From contig JAVTVX010000009.1 of NCBI GenBank assembly GCA_033439265.1, positions 13,543,109 to 13,607,108 on the forward strand: DNA of 64,000 bases. The letters run 5' to 3'. The stretch is from Dillenia suffruticosa (Eukaryota; Streptophyta; Magnoliopsida; Dilleniales; Dilleniaceae). Shown here one piece after another: positions 1 to 11,744 of the stretch (position 1 is its first letter; each line of letters opens with the position of its first letter). The position numbers and the translations under genes are program-made. The notes beneath the pieces are model-generated. The model was not told where the DNA came from. It was given only the letters and a program-made list of their open reading frames with translations, and searched no databases.

Positions 1-574
1 ATGCAACAAACACCATCAACTCTCAACGGATCTATTTAATATCTCAATAAATATTAAGTAATAGAAAATAGAAGGGTTACAAGAATTGAATGCGTTATTG
101 AATACTCTATAAAATCTCCACTGTGCACTTTGAAATTTTCCCAACTGTTTTAAGTTTTGCTGTCAATTCTTATACTACCAAATTTGAGGAAAGAGAGTCT
201 CAATTCTTAACATTTATTTCTTAGATTAATACGAGTGTCAAAAATTAAAGAGTGAGTGTCACTACCTTAAGTCTAGAAAGTAAAAATTCAATCTGCGTGA
301 GATTAAATAGAAGTGTTCTGACAAAACAATGTACAAGGTTGAACTTGAACATGTTATCAAATTTGTAATCTAAGCTATTAGTAAAAAATTTATGGGGAGT
401 CTGGAAGTGGACATATACTGAGATTGGTGGAACCACTATAAAAACTTCATGTGTCTTCTGTCATCAAATTGTTATTCTCTATCATTTGTTTTTTTTTTAA
501 TTTTAAAAAGTCACAAAAAGTCCATATTCAACTATTTATTCAACTATTCACTCCACTCTTCTAGTTGAATAACA
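1..574 (+). repeat. 5' LTR (partial) of the Sirevirus-like copia
   Basis: The sequence matches the stretch starting near 8281 and continuing, after an inserted element, at 11478-11736. Shared blocks include GAATGCGTTATTGAATACTC and GAGATTGGTGGAACCACTA. It ends in a CA dinucleotide just before the primer-binding site. The LTR start lies left of the window. Confidence 0.88.
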
Positions 575-575
575 A

Positions 576-591
576 TTAGTATCAGAGTGGG
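576..591 (+). promoter_or_regulatory. Primer-binding site (initiator tRNA-Met type)
   Basis: TTAGTATCAGAGTGG follows the LTR end directly and resembles the TGGTATCAGAGC priming site complementary to the 3' end of initiator tRNA-Met that most plant LTR elements use. Confidence 0.75.
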
Positions 592-639
592 TATGTTGTC
601 AAGAAGCTTAACAGCTTAACACCAAAAATCCCAATGACA

Positions 640-2360
640 ATCGATGGAGACAATGTACCAGTTGAAACCTGCTCAATAAATCATGCACCATTCTTTAATA
701 GAAGTAACTTCAACTACTAGAAGCAAACAATGCACAATTTCATAATTACACAAGACCTTAATGCATGGGAAATAATCAAAGAAGGAGTTGAATTCCCTAC
801 TAAAAAAATAAATGAAGTACGTGTGCCGATCAAATTGAAAAATATGACTGTGGAGTAGAAGAAAACCTATCAAGCCAATTATAAAGCAAATCTTCTTCAC
901 CTTACACTGAGTATCAACGAATACAATTGAGTCTTTTCATGTATAACAACAAAGGAAATTTAGGAAAGATTCGAAACTACCTATGAATGGACTGATCAAG
1001 TTCGCAAGAGCAAGATCAAACTACTGAATCAAGAATATGAAGTTTTCAAAATGAAGGATGGATAAACAATCAATGAGCCATGGGAGCCCAACATTACTAC
1101 AATCGAAAAATCTAAAAATCTTGAGACTTTGACGATGGATGAACTCATGAGATCCTTGATAACCCATAAGATGAAGCTAAACGTAAAGAAGCCTGCCAAA
1201 GAAGAAATAAGCAAAGGAGTAGCATTAAAAGCTGATAATGAGGAAAACACATTAAACTCAAAATAAGAAGATAATGAAGAAGACGAAACTCTTCTGGCGA
1301 GAAAACTCAAAAAGTTCATGATAAAAAGAAGGAATAAGAGCAAATCCTTTTTCAAAAAGCCAGAAAAGAATGAAGAAATTAGATACTTTGAATATAGAAA
1401 GCTAGGACATGTGAAAGCTGATTGCCCTTCTTTCAAAAAGGAAGAAAAGAAGTACAAAAAAGACAAAAAAGAGAAGAAAAAGAAGAAGGTACTTGCTATT
1501 TGAAGTGATGAAAACTCAAGTTCAAGTGATGAAGGGCAAACTAAGGAATAGGCCAATATCTGTTTTATAGCAAATGAAGAGCTTTCAAACAATGAGGTAA
1601 ACTCTACATCTTATTATCTTGTTCTGATTCTGAAAATAATTTCATCATTAATGAATTACATGAAGTACTACTAGAAGTACTAAAGGAATTGAAGAGATTA
1701 AAAATGAAAAATAATTTGTTAAAGAAAGATTTAGCTAAAAATGTTAAAACTCTAGAAAAATCAAGAATTAAAATAGAAACATTGAAAAAGAAAAATGCTG
1801 AACAAGAACAGAAGGCTGTCGAAATTGAAGAAAAATTGAAAAAAAAAACTTTTAGATAAGGACAGTAAGAAGTTCACAAATGAAAATACAATTTTAAAGA
1901 AAGAATTAGATGAACTGAAAGAAAAGAACAGTAGGCTAAAGACCAAACTAATGAAATTCATTCAACAACAAGAAAAGCTAGATATCATGCTAGGAGCACA
2001 AAGAGCCGTATTTGATAAATCTAGAATAGGATACAACCCAAACCAAACACAAAAGAAGTTATATAAATTTTTTGTACCAAACTCTAGAAATGTCAAATTA
2101 CAAAAATGTCACACTTGTCTGAAATTTAGACATAAGTTAGAAGTATGCAAATTAAGAAACACATCTTCAGACTACGCTAAAAATCTAAGTGTGATTAATA
2201 GATACTGCACATACTACAAGAAGATAGGGCATTTAATTTATAATTATTGGTTCCTAAACTCATAAAAAATGAACCTACAACGGATGCTCAAAGATAAATT
2301 TAAAGCTAACTCAGCCGGATCAAAAAAGATATGGGTACCAAAGGTAAAAGTGTGATTGAT
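640..2360 (+). pseudogene. Copia gag fossil with zinc-knuckle-like motifs
   Basis: A lysine- and glutamate-rich gag region. A knuckle-like motif lies near 1381-1425 and further cysteine-rich motifs near 2105-2235 (including CHTCLKF). A long Lys/Glu-rich, coiled-coil-like stretch separates them (about 1690-2000), as in Sirevirus gag proteins. It is broken in several places. Long antisense frames here are shadows of the low-complexity Lys codons. Confidence 0.75.
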
Positions 2361-2399
2361 TTTTGCTGCAGGTATGTCTAAAATCAAAAGAGTCTCCCA

Positions 2400-3620
2400 A
2401 AAAGTCTGTGTGATGCATAGACAGTGGATGTTCAAGGCACATGACTGGAGATGTCTCAAAATTCTCTTATCTTGAAAGAAAGAAAGGAGGAAAGGTTGCA
2501 TTTAGAGACAACTCAAAGGAAAAAGTCATCGGCATAGCCAACATAGGAGGTAAGTCTTCTGAATCACGAATTCATAATATGTTACTTGTTTCTGAACTGA
2601 AGTTTAGTATATTAAGTGTTAGTCAATTATGTGATTAAGGTTATATAGTTACTTTTGAATCCGATACATGTTTCATTATTAACAAATCATCTAAGTCTGT
2701 GAAATTTACTGGTAAGAGAAAAGGAAACATATATGTAATTAATTTAGATCACTCAGAGTCCTCAAATGAATCATGCTTAGTCGCTGCAAGTAAAAAACCA
2801 TCTTGGCTATGGCACAAAAGATTAGAACACGTCATTATGGACATAATTTGAAAACTAGTTAGGAAAGACATTGTGAGAGATCTATAAAAGCTAAAATTCG
2901 AAAAGACAGATTATGTGATACTTGCATGAAAGGAAAATAAACCAAAACTTCATTTAAATAAAAAAATTGTGTATCAACCAGCAACCCATTAGAACTTCTT
3001 TACATTAACTTGTTTGGGCCAACTAGAATACAAAGTTTAAGTGGAAAACATTATAGGTTCATAATCATTGACGATTATTTTAGCTTCACATGGATTTTAT
3101 TTCTTGCCAAAAAGGAAGAAGCCAGTTAGGCATTCATCAAACTGTGCAAAAAAAGTTCAAAATGAGAAAAGAATATCTATTAAGAGCATTATAAGTGATC
3201 ATGATAAGGATTTGAAAATAAAACCATAGAAGACTTCTACGGTCATTATGTTATTGATTATAAGTTCTCAGCTTCTAAGACACCTCAACAAAAAGAAATG
3301 GTAGAAAGGAAAAATAGAACCTTTTAAGAAATGGTTAGAACAATACTCTGCGAAAATAACTTACCTAAATTCTGTTGGGCAGAGGCTGTAAATACTGTTT
3401 GTTATATCTTGAATAGAGCACAAGTAAGGCCAATCTTAAAGAAAACTTCCTACGAACTTTATAAAGGAAAGAAACCAAATATAGTATACTTTAAGGTATT
3501 TGGATGCAAATGTTTTGTCTTAAACAATGGGAAAGAAATATTAGGAAAATTTGATGTCAAAAGTGATGAAAGAATCTTCTTAGGTTATTTCTTGACAAGC
3601 AAAATTTATTGAGTTTACAA
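2400..3620 (+). pseudogene. Copia protease and integrase fossil
   Basis: Protease-like sequence begins near 2420 (SGCSRHMTGD). The integrase region follows from about 2800, with WHKRLEH of the zinc-binding domain, a DLFGP-type block near 3005-3035, IDDY near 3070, and a 93-residue open stretch (3331-3612) typical of the copia integrase core end (CENNLPKFCWAEAVNT). Broken, several breaks. Confidence 0.85.
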
Positions 3621-3989
3621 CAAAAGAACTATGACAATAGAAGAGTCAATTCATATAGAGTTTGATGAAGAAAATGAATTCAATCAAAAAAAGTTGGATG
3701 ATGAAGAAATGTCTAAGTGATTAAATGAAAACCTTTCTGATGAAGCAAACCATCAAAGAGAAAAGTCAAATGAACTCATGGTGTAGGAGGAAAGAAATGA
3801 AACTCAGCAAGAGCAAGAGATCAAATCCCCTCAGATTAGGAAAGATGTAAATCCAGAGAATATAAATGGTAGCATTAGTTCAGGAGTTACAACTAGATCT
3901 GCACTCCAAAACCAATGTAAATATATAGCTTTCATCTCTCAAAATGAACCTAAAAATGTGGATAAAGACTTAGGAGATGAAAATTAGAT

Positions 3990-5455
3990 AATGGTAATGC
4001 AAGATGAGTTAAATCAGTTTGAAAAAAACAAAATATGGAATTTAGTTACTAAACCTACAAATCAATCGATAACTAAAACCAAATAGGTCTTTAGAAATAA
4101 GTTTGATAAATATGGAACAATTATAAGAAACAAAACAAGATTAGTAGCCAAAGGTTACAGTCAAGAGAAAGAAATTGACTATGATAAAACTTATCACTAG
4201 TAGCAAGATTAGAATCAATAAGGATGCTACTTGTCTTCTCTTATTTTATAAATTTTAAACTTTACCAAATGGATGTCAAAAGTGCATTTTTGAATTGGTA
4301 TTTGAATAAGACATTATATATTGAACAACCTCCTGGATTTAAAGATCCAAAGTGTCCTGAATATGTTTATAAATTAACAAAAGTCTTGTATAGTATGAAG
4401 CAAACACCTAGGGCTTGGTATGGAAGATTAATTAACTTTTTGATTGAAAATAACTTTGAATGAGAAATGATATACACCACTCTCTTTATAAAAAGGAAAA
4501 ATGATGATTTCTTGATTATACAGATTTACGTAGATGACATAATATTTGGAGAAACTAGTACAAAAACATGTGAGAAATTTACAACTAAAATGCTGGGAGA
4601 ATTTGAAATGAGTATGATGGAAGAGTTGAATTACTTCCTTGGACTACAAATCAAACAATCAAAAGATAGAATTTTTATAAATCAACTTAAATATACAAAT
4701 AAATTAATTAAAAGATTTGAGTTCAATGACTGCAGGGAAAATACAACTCCAATGAGTACAAACATAAAGCTAGACAAAGATGAAGAGAGTAAATCAATAT
4801 GCCAAAAATTTTACAGAAGTATGATTAGGTCTTTACTTTACCTTACTGCTTCAAGACCTGACATACAATTTAGTATATATCTTTGTGCTAGATTTCAATC
4901 AGATCCAAAAGAATCTCACCAAAGAATTTTTCAGATACTTAAAGGAAACTACTCACTTTGAACTTTGGAATGACAGAAACTCAAATTTTCATTTGTATGG
5001 ATTTTGTGATACTGACTTTGTTGGATACAAAGTAGATAGAAAAAGTATAAGTAGCACTTATCAATTCTTCAGAAATATGTTGGTATCATGGTCTTCCAAA
5101 AAACAAAGTAGCGTTGCATTGTCAATGACAGAAACTGAATATGTTTGGGCTGGATAATGCACTACACAGATCCTTTGGATCAAACATCAAATGAAAGATT
5201 ATGGGTTAAATTTTAATTGCATTTCAATCAAATGTGATAACACAAGTGCAATAAATCTCATAAAGAACATAGTGCATCACTCACAACGAAACACAGGGAA
5301 GTAAAACATCACTTCATTCGAGACCATGCTCTGAAGAATGAGATTGGTCTTGACTACATTGACACTCAAAAACAAATTGCTGATATTCTCATCAAATCTT
5401 TAGATAAAAATAAATTTTGTGAATTAAGAAGGGATTTGGAAATGATATAAATGAA
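3990..5455 (+). pseudogene. Copia reverse transcriptase and RNase H fossil
   Basis: RT motifs are clear: QMDVKSAFLN near 4267, EQPPGF near 4322, YVDDIIFG near 4528-4552, and the GLQIKQ block. RNase H follows from about 4950, with SWSSKKQSSVALS near 5088 and the end-of-pol motif near 5390-5445. YVDDIIFG is the catalytic YxDD box of copia RTs. The region is broken in several places but long open pieces remain. Confidence 0.93.
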
Positions 5456-5539
5456 GAAATAGAAAAGATAGAACGAAAAACAGAGTATTGTTTTTCTGAG
5501 TAATAGCCTTTAGGTAAACTTATTTATCAAAATATATCA

Positions 5540-5800
5540 ACAAATTGAAAGTATACAGAGTCATGTCAACCTGATCGTGAGAATAAAAATCCCTATCGAC
5601 TTAATCTCGAACCAATACTTAGAACAAATCTCATAAGATGACAATCCAACTTTGATGATGACAACCTGAGTAGTAGCAAGAAGGCAAGTCGATGCCTTTC
5701 TTATTGTGTCAACCCGATGATTTAAAAACCACTAAAATAAGTCGATATGTAATTAATTTTGTTGACCTGAGATACATCTAATAGAATACAAACAATCGAC
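5540..5800. repeat. Dispersed TCGACC-type motifs upstream of the third ORF
   Basis: Between pol and the third ORF the motif TCGAC/TCGAT/TTGACC recurs about every 25-40 bp. The same motif forms a denser array at 7480-8030, so the two arrays flank the third ORF region. Function unknown. Confidence 0.6.
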
Positions 5801-6119
5801 ATATCGACCTATCTAACCCTAAACCCCAAATTTCAAACTTTCTCTCTTCCTTCCGAAACCCTAACCTCCCAAATTCATAACCCTTATCTCTGAATCAAAA
5901 TCTTAATCTACCAAATCTTCGCAAGAATCTAACCAAGGCTCCTAAGATAAAAATATCCAACAAGAAACCCGCGGAACCCTCAAAACGATCTACAAAACCT
6001 ACAGGTAAAAGATCTTCCTCCTTTGTACAAACCGCGAAACCATCATCTCTTCTACCGTAACCAACACCCCAATTCAACACTTATGAATTCAGTCAGTGGA
6101 GCAGAGTGATTTTTTTAAC

Positions 6120-7190
6120 AAAGTGTTCGTGAAAAGAAAGGTAAATCGTGGAACATTGATCGACTGAGAATTTTTGAAAAGTGTAAACTTCAAATACGAA
6201 AAACACTTGATTGAGGTATGCCCTACTTCTCTCTTAAACCCTAACAAATATATTCATGAGAAGGAAGTCAAACTGCTCTATAACAACCTAAATGTTATTT
6301 GTGAAGAACCAATGGATGAGATACGCATTACTATAGATGACCATTTTGGCTCATGTGCATTCAAGACTTTTGTGAATGGAAAGGAATTTAAAGTAACATC
6401 TAGGAAAATATATGAGGACAATGGTATTTCATGGGTCTCTTAAGAAAAGTGTGAACCCTACATGAAATCAAATTATCTGGATAATGGTAGGGTTGTTTAC
6501 AATGATTAGAATCTAACTGTGGTGAACACTAGTACTACTGAACTTGGTTTTTATGAGAGTTTTCTGCATTTGATAGTTACTCATGTATTAAGACCTAGAG
6601 AAGGTAACTATACTACTATTTCAAATGAGGATTTTTGGTTAATGACCTGCATTATAAGTGGGAAGAACCCTGGATTGCATTATATTGTCCCCTACTTTAC
6701 ATTTCTGCATACAGAACTAAGAGTTCTCTGTTGCCCTATACTAGTACGATAACTGATATCTTGTCTAAGAATAGAGTGAAGTTAGAAAATGATACAATTG
6801 TTAAACTAAGTGACAAGAATTCAATCAATGCATCCTCAATGTTAAGGGCTAGATGGAAGAGCAATAGTAAGGGAGAATGGGTGAGAAAAGAAGGGGGAGC
6901 CAGTGAGAGACAAGTTGAGGATGTTGATAAAGAAGGTGATAAGGAAACTGAAAATGTTCCAAGAAAAGAAAGAATGACTGAAGAAGGAGAATCGTCTAGC
7001 ATTCCACCAATTACTCTTCAAATGATTTGGGACAAGTTAGAACATATGGATAGAAGACAAACTATGATTGGTTAGATGAGCTGCTTTATAAAGATGAACC
7101 TTTACAATGTCCAAGAAAAATTGGATACTTTGGTAAAGGAGAAGGGCAAGCCAAAGAAGGATCTCAAACCATCAAAGTCCTTTTAGTATA
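6120..7190 (+). pseudogene. Third ORF region of the Sirevirus-like copia (env-like / plant-transposon-protein type)
   Basis: Three overlapping open stretches (6174-6443, 6519-6752, 6635-7075) lie downstream of pol. They contain blocks such as FYESFLHLIVTHVLRPREG and ISGKNPGLHYIVPY, and end in a polar, Glu/Lys-rich tail with a possible coiled coil. Position and pattern fit the extra ORF found after pol in many Sireviruses, sometimes called envelope-like; the family match is from memory and is inference. Broken. Confidence 0.5.
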
Positions 7191-7416
7191 GGAGTTTGTT
7201 TTCTTTTCTGATTATGTCTTCTAACTTTCTAACTATGTTTGTTTTCTTTTCTGGTTATGTTCAATGTTTGTTGCATTCTATAGTCCTTTCTTTTCTACAA
7301 ATATACTACAGTCTGAGCTTTCTGTGATGTGCGCAAATACTATGAAATGTGTGCAAATATGAAAAGAGTGGGCTAATGTCTGAAGTATACTGCGGTATGG
7401 GGATGATATGGTTTTG

Positions 7417-7440
7417 TTGATGACAAAAAGGGGGAGAAAA
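7417..7440 (+). promoter_or_regulatory. Polypurine tract of Sirevirus type
   Basis: GATGACAAAAAGGGGGAGA is a purine run downstream of the third ORF. Similar purine tracts upstream of the 3' LTR are a recurrent Sirevirus feature and prime plus-strand DNA synthesis. Confidence 0.65.
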
Positions 7441-7479
7441 AGGTAATTGTATGCTGAGTATGCTGATTAAGTTAAAATT

Positions 7480-8030
7480 ATTGTCGACGTAAAGAAACAC
7501 ATCGACCAATTTATTTTATCATGACAATCAATTCAACTGATGAATAGTGACACATCAACCCATGAAGAAGCTTATATTGACCTGTCCATTGTTGTTTTTG
7601 AAATATGCACATCAACCCATAAAAACACTTGTCGACGTATAGAAACATATTGACCAATTAATTTGTCCAAGTCTACCAATTTTTATTTACACAGTAATGT
7701 GTCGATATATGCTATAAGACTTGTCGACCTGATATTTGTTTACTCATTAAATCACACATTGACCTACTCTCTGTCTGTCGACATAGTATATACACAATGA
7801 CCAATTAATTAGCATATGTCGACCAATTTTCCACTAGAATAGGAACATGTCGATGCAGTAAAATGACTTGTTGACCAAACCTTCATTAAGTCTTGAATAT
7901 CACACATCGACATGGTTGAAAACTTGTTGATACACATGTACACATCGACCAATTAAAAAACATGTGTCCACCTATTGTATTTTGCATAGTTTCTTGTCGA
8001 CCTAAGATAGCATCTTGTCGACCAGTTTTA
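7480..8030. repeat. Dense GTCGACC/CACATCGACC motif array
   Basis: About twenty variants of TTGTCGAC(C/G) and CACATCGACC occur in 550 bp at 25-30 bp spacing, many in alternating pairs, for example near 7482, 7500, 7629, 7722, 7776, 7817, 7944, 7996 and 8013. GTCGAC is palindromic. Fully non-coding, between the polypurine tract and the 3' LTR. Confidence 0.8.
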
Positions 8031-8280
8031 ATAAAAATACTCTATGAAATGGCGTATGTCAAAAATTATATCTGGAAAACAAATTTAAACCTAACAAACA
8101 CATTATTTTTTCGATTTCTAAGATGTTTTCCTTTTTATCAAAACTAACGTTCAAACGCAGCGTAAGTATATTATGATTGGCTTATTTAAAAGAGGCACCA
8201 GAAAAGAAATGGAATTTCAGGGCGGATGAAGGAACTATAGCAGAGCTTTAATGCGCGGAAAATAAATGCTCAACGTTCAG

Positions 8281-8584
8281 ATACAACAACCACCAACAAC
8301 TCTCAATGGATCTATTCAATTACTCAATAAATATTGAGGAGTAGAAAATAGAGGAGGTTACGAGAATTGAATGCGTTATTGAATACTCAATAAAATCTCC
8401 ACTGTATACTTTAAAATTTCCCCAACTGTCTTAAGTTTTGTTGTTAATTCTTATATTATCAAATCTGAGGAAAGAGAACCTCAATTCTTGATATTTATTT
8501 CTGAGATTAATACAAGTGTCAAAGTTTAAGGAGTGAGTGTCACTGCCTTAAGTCTAAAAAGTCAAAATTCAACCTGTATGAGTT
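8281..8584 (+). repeat. 3' LTR, first part, of the Sirevirus-like copia
   Basis: Matches positions 1-290 of the window. The true LTR start could lie somewhat left of 8281, because the partner copy is cut by the window edge. It is interrupted by a gypsy solo LTR and resumes at 11478. Confidence 0.85.
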
Positions 8585-8722
8585 TGTCACGCCCCAAACT
8601 GGGGTCGTAAACAGCCGCCCGTTACCCTGGATGCCGGCTGTATTTTTACCGAACTGTTACGCCCCAAACCGAGGTCGTGAGCAGCCGTCCGTTATCCTGA
8701 ATGCCGACTGTATTTTTACAGA
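8585..8722 (-). repeat. Tandem duplication of the solo-LTR terminal ~70 bp
   Basis: The first 70 bp (8585-8654, beginning TGTCACGCCCCAAACT) are repeated directly at 8655-8722 (beginning TGTTACGCCCCAAACC) with a handful of differences. The sister copy at 12569 has the block only once. Confidence 0.85.
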
Positions 8723-11173
8723 AAATCGAACAAAACCTCCCCATATTTCAGAGGTCTCCCAAATACAATTTGAGCTGTATATCAATATTTATCCTGTAAA
8801 ATACACAAATGGCCATCCCGGCCTCTCCCAGTTCAAACAATCCAACTGCCAAACATCTAAAGTAACGCAAGACTATATAAATGTCTAACAGTCCCAACCA
8901 CAAACATTTACTGTCATGCCCAACAAAAGCATGAGCAGCCGCCACACCGAGCGGATCTAAATTCTACGCATATATAAAATAAATTTCCAAATTATTTTTA
9001 AATATTCACAAATGTTTCAATGCAATGAAATAAATCAATACGAGGGTTTCACGAATAAATGTCCATAATTTATATAGTCATCCCATAAAAAAATTAGATA
9101 AATATATTGGTCAAACTAAAATCTCCAATACATAACGATATCACCAATCATCGTAGCATAAGAGATGAAAATATCTATACCCAAGCCCAGTGATATCACG
9201 TTCGCATCACAATTATACAAACCCAACAATATCTCCTCGGTCCAGCACTAATCCTGTGGGAAAGAAAGCGAGGCGTGAGTATCTATTGAAGGATACTCAG
9301 TAAGTGAGGGGTTTGACATCATACTATCAATATCGAGGGTCAACTTGGAGTGTCAAAACATGAAACACAATATCAAGTGTGGAAAAAATAACGTGTTGTT
9401 TCAACAAATCAGATAATTTCAGGCACACATTTGAAAATAACATATGCATCCATGTGGAAATCAATTCATAAAGAGCCGGCCAATCTAACAACCCCGGCAA
9501 TGGTCTACCTCGACCAAGGACGGCGCATTGGGGGTTTTTCCAAATACAAGTATTAATTAATGGTTCTTCGCCCCAATGTTGGCCACAGACTACTCCAACT
9601 AACCTGTAAATAATAATAATGTACATATAACTAGTCGGCCGTGTATGGTGCCCCAGTCTAGTGCTAGACGGAGCCGTACTCAACGTCCTCTCCAATGAGG
9701 GTCAACCTGGGACATCCATACACATGATAATCTGGCGGATACCTCCGGCCGAAACGTATCCGGACACAAGGAATGCCTCTACTAGATGTCTTTCGTAGCT
9801 ACGGATGCTATAGGAAGCATATCACAATATCATATCGGCCGGGCACATAGCCCCATGCATCCCATCACCATGTCGGCCGGGCATATAACCCCATGCATCA
9901 TATCATAATGTCGGCCGGGCATACAACCCAAATATATAAGTAAATCCATTTAAAATCATGTGCTAATGCAGTGAAAGTATTAAAACATGTAATATGTCGA
10001 AAATGTGACACAATATTCAGTTATCAAAACTTATGGATGCATATCAATAAAGTCAGAAATTAAGACAATCCAAAGATCACAAAATATTTCATAAAATATT
10101 CGAAAGTTCTAACAATCATACATTTGCATAAACATGTCATTTAAAAAATATTTTTGAAACATGGTTTTCAATCAATAACGAATGTCAGAGTCCCACTCAC
10201 AGTTCAGGGAGGGTGATCACTCCCTATTTTCAAAACGAATCAGATCTGACTGCTAGAGTTTTCAAAAAAAAAGATCAACCTAATCAGAAATTGTATTCTA
10301 TTCGCATTCTACTTACACTCTAAACATATACAAAACCTTTCACCTTAGATTCAATTCTACATTCATTCAATTTATCAAATAGAGGCGAAATCTCCTTACC
10401 TAGGTATTCTCGAAGCGCAGAGTTTCGTTCGAATGTCTCTTTGGTCATTCCAAAGTCTGTAGTGTTTCCTATCAAAACAATATTTATTTGTTAGATCTAA
10501 ACATTTAGATCAGAATCAAAACTCTAAATTAGTTACCTGCATGGAGGTTCGTGGGCTGTCACGGGCCATCGCGGGCTCGTAGGTTCGCGGGGTCAGCGAG
10601 CCAGTGGGCTTCGGCTAGCAGGTTCGCTGGTCTGTAGGCCAGTGGGCTAGCGGACCTTCGGTTGATGGGCCTACAGGCAGTGGGCTTTGTAGGAAAGTGG
10701 GCCAGTGGGCTCGCGGGCTAGCGGGCCAACGGGCTGGCGGGCCAGCGGGTCGACAGTGGCTCGTGGGCTGTGAGCACTTGTGGGATGGCGCGTGCTCACA
10801 GGCTGCGCGCTAGCTCTCGAACTAGGTTGCGCTCACGGGCTGCGCGCTAGCTCGCGGACTGAGGCGCGCTGTGTTCGCGCTGTGCTCGTGCGGAGAGGAT
10901 CGCGCAGGGGCGCGATCTTGCTCACATTGGGTGGATCGCGTAGGGCCACACTCGCGCTCGTGGAGAGGAGATCACTAAAGGGAGAGAAAGAAACAGTGAG
11001 ATAGAGAGAGAAAGAGACAGTGGGTGAGAGATAGAGAGAGAAGGGAGAGAAGTAAAGGGAGAGGGTGGCGGCGATAGCGGTGGTGGAGGAAGGCGCGGAG
11101 CCGCGGCGAAAGGAAGAGAGGCGCTGCAAGAAGATGAAGAGTCGGGAGAGTGAGAGAGAGAGAGAGAGAAAAA

Positions 11174-11241
11174 GGGGTTAGGGTTTTAACCCTAATCCCA
11201 AATTGGGGACGCAGCGTTTGCTCCCAAAACGCTGCGTCTCC
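11174..11241. repeat. Telomere-motif palindrome plus ACGCAGCG hairpin in solo LTR 1
   Basis: GGGTTAGGGTTTTAACCC is an inverted pair of TTAGGGTT motifs (11174-11199). A second inverted repeat, GGGGACGCAGCGTTT with its complement, spans 11205-11241. Both structures recur in the same order in solo LTR 2. Confidence 0.85.
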
Positions 11242-11477
11242 AATCCTTTTTTTTGTAAATAAATAATTATATATATTTATGCATATATATTTTCACACTC
11301 ATATTTCGTTGGAAATGTGAATTTCATAAAAATAGGGTTTACTTCAATTTGCTGATTCAGCAAATTAAAATATACCAAAATTTTAATTTAAATATCCCAA
11401 AATAAAAAATCAAATTTAAATAAGTAAAATCTCTTTCTTTATAATTAAATTACAGACACCGCAGTATCGATGTTACA

Positions 11478-11736
11478 AGATTGAATAGAAGTGTTATGAC
11501 GAAACAGTATACAAGGTTGAATTTGAACCTGTAACAAGTTTTAATCTAAACTATTAGTGAAAAATCCAAGGGGAGTCTGGGAATAAATATATATCGAGAT
11601 TGGTGGAACCACTATAAAAACTTCATGTGTTTTCTGTCATCAAATTTTTATTCTCTGTCATTTGTTTTTAAATTTTAAAAAGTTATAAAAATTTCATATT
11701 CAACTATTCACCCCTCTCCTCTGGTTGAATAAAACA
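11478..11736 (+). repeat. 3' LTR, second part, of the Sirevirus-like copia
   Basis: Continues the LTR interrupted at 8584 and matches 294-574, including the (T)n-TTTAAAAAG block and the terminal CTGGTTGAATAAAACA. Confidence 0.88.
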
Positions 11737-11744
11737 TACAATAC

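Larger units (their letters stand above)
8585..11477 (-). mobile_element. Gypsy-type solo LTR nested in the copia 3' LTR
   Basis: On the plus strand it opens with TGTCACGCCCC and closes with CGATGTTACA. Read on the minus strand it is TGTAACA...GGGGCGTGACA, the end pattern of large Tekay/Del-type chromovirus LTRs and similar to the start of the LTR at 44129. It contains no protein domains or priming site. Flanks are an imperfect 5-bp repeat (GAGTT / AGATT), and removing it restores the copia LTR. The copy at 12569-16321 shares its landmarks: terminal block, GAGTATC stem, GC-rich tract, GA-rich tract, telomere-motif palindrome and ACGCAGCG hairpin. Confidence 0.85.
1..11736 (+). mobile_element. 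Ty1/copia Sirevirus-like retrotransposon fossil (5' end outside window)
   Basis: A copia element reads left to right: partial 5' LTR, primer-binding site, gag, protease, integrase, reverse transcriptase, RNase H, an extra third ORF region, a motif-rich 3' untranslated region and a 3' LTR. The copia order (integrase before RT) is seen directly. The extra ORF and the purine tract after GATGACAAAAAGGGGGAGA are hallmarks of the Sirevirus lineage; assignment to it is inference. The 3' LTR is split by a gypsy solo LTR at 8585-11477. The coding part is heavily broken, with well over ten breaks, so it is an old fossil. No target duplication can be checked because the left end is cut off by the window. 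Confidence 0.9.

Noticed and set aside
1029-1961. Minus-strand Ser/Phe/Leu-rich open frames
   Set aside because: Antisense shadows of the Lys/Glu-rich gag region of the Sirevirus-like element.
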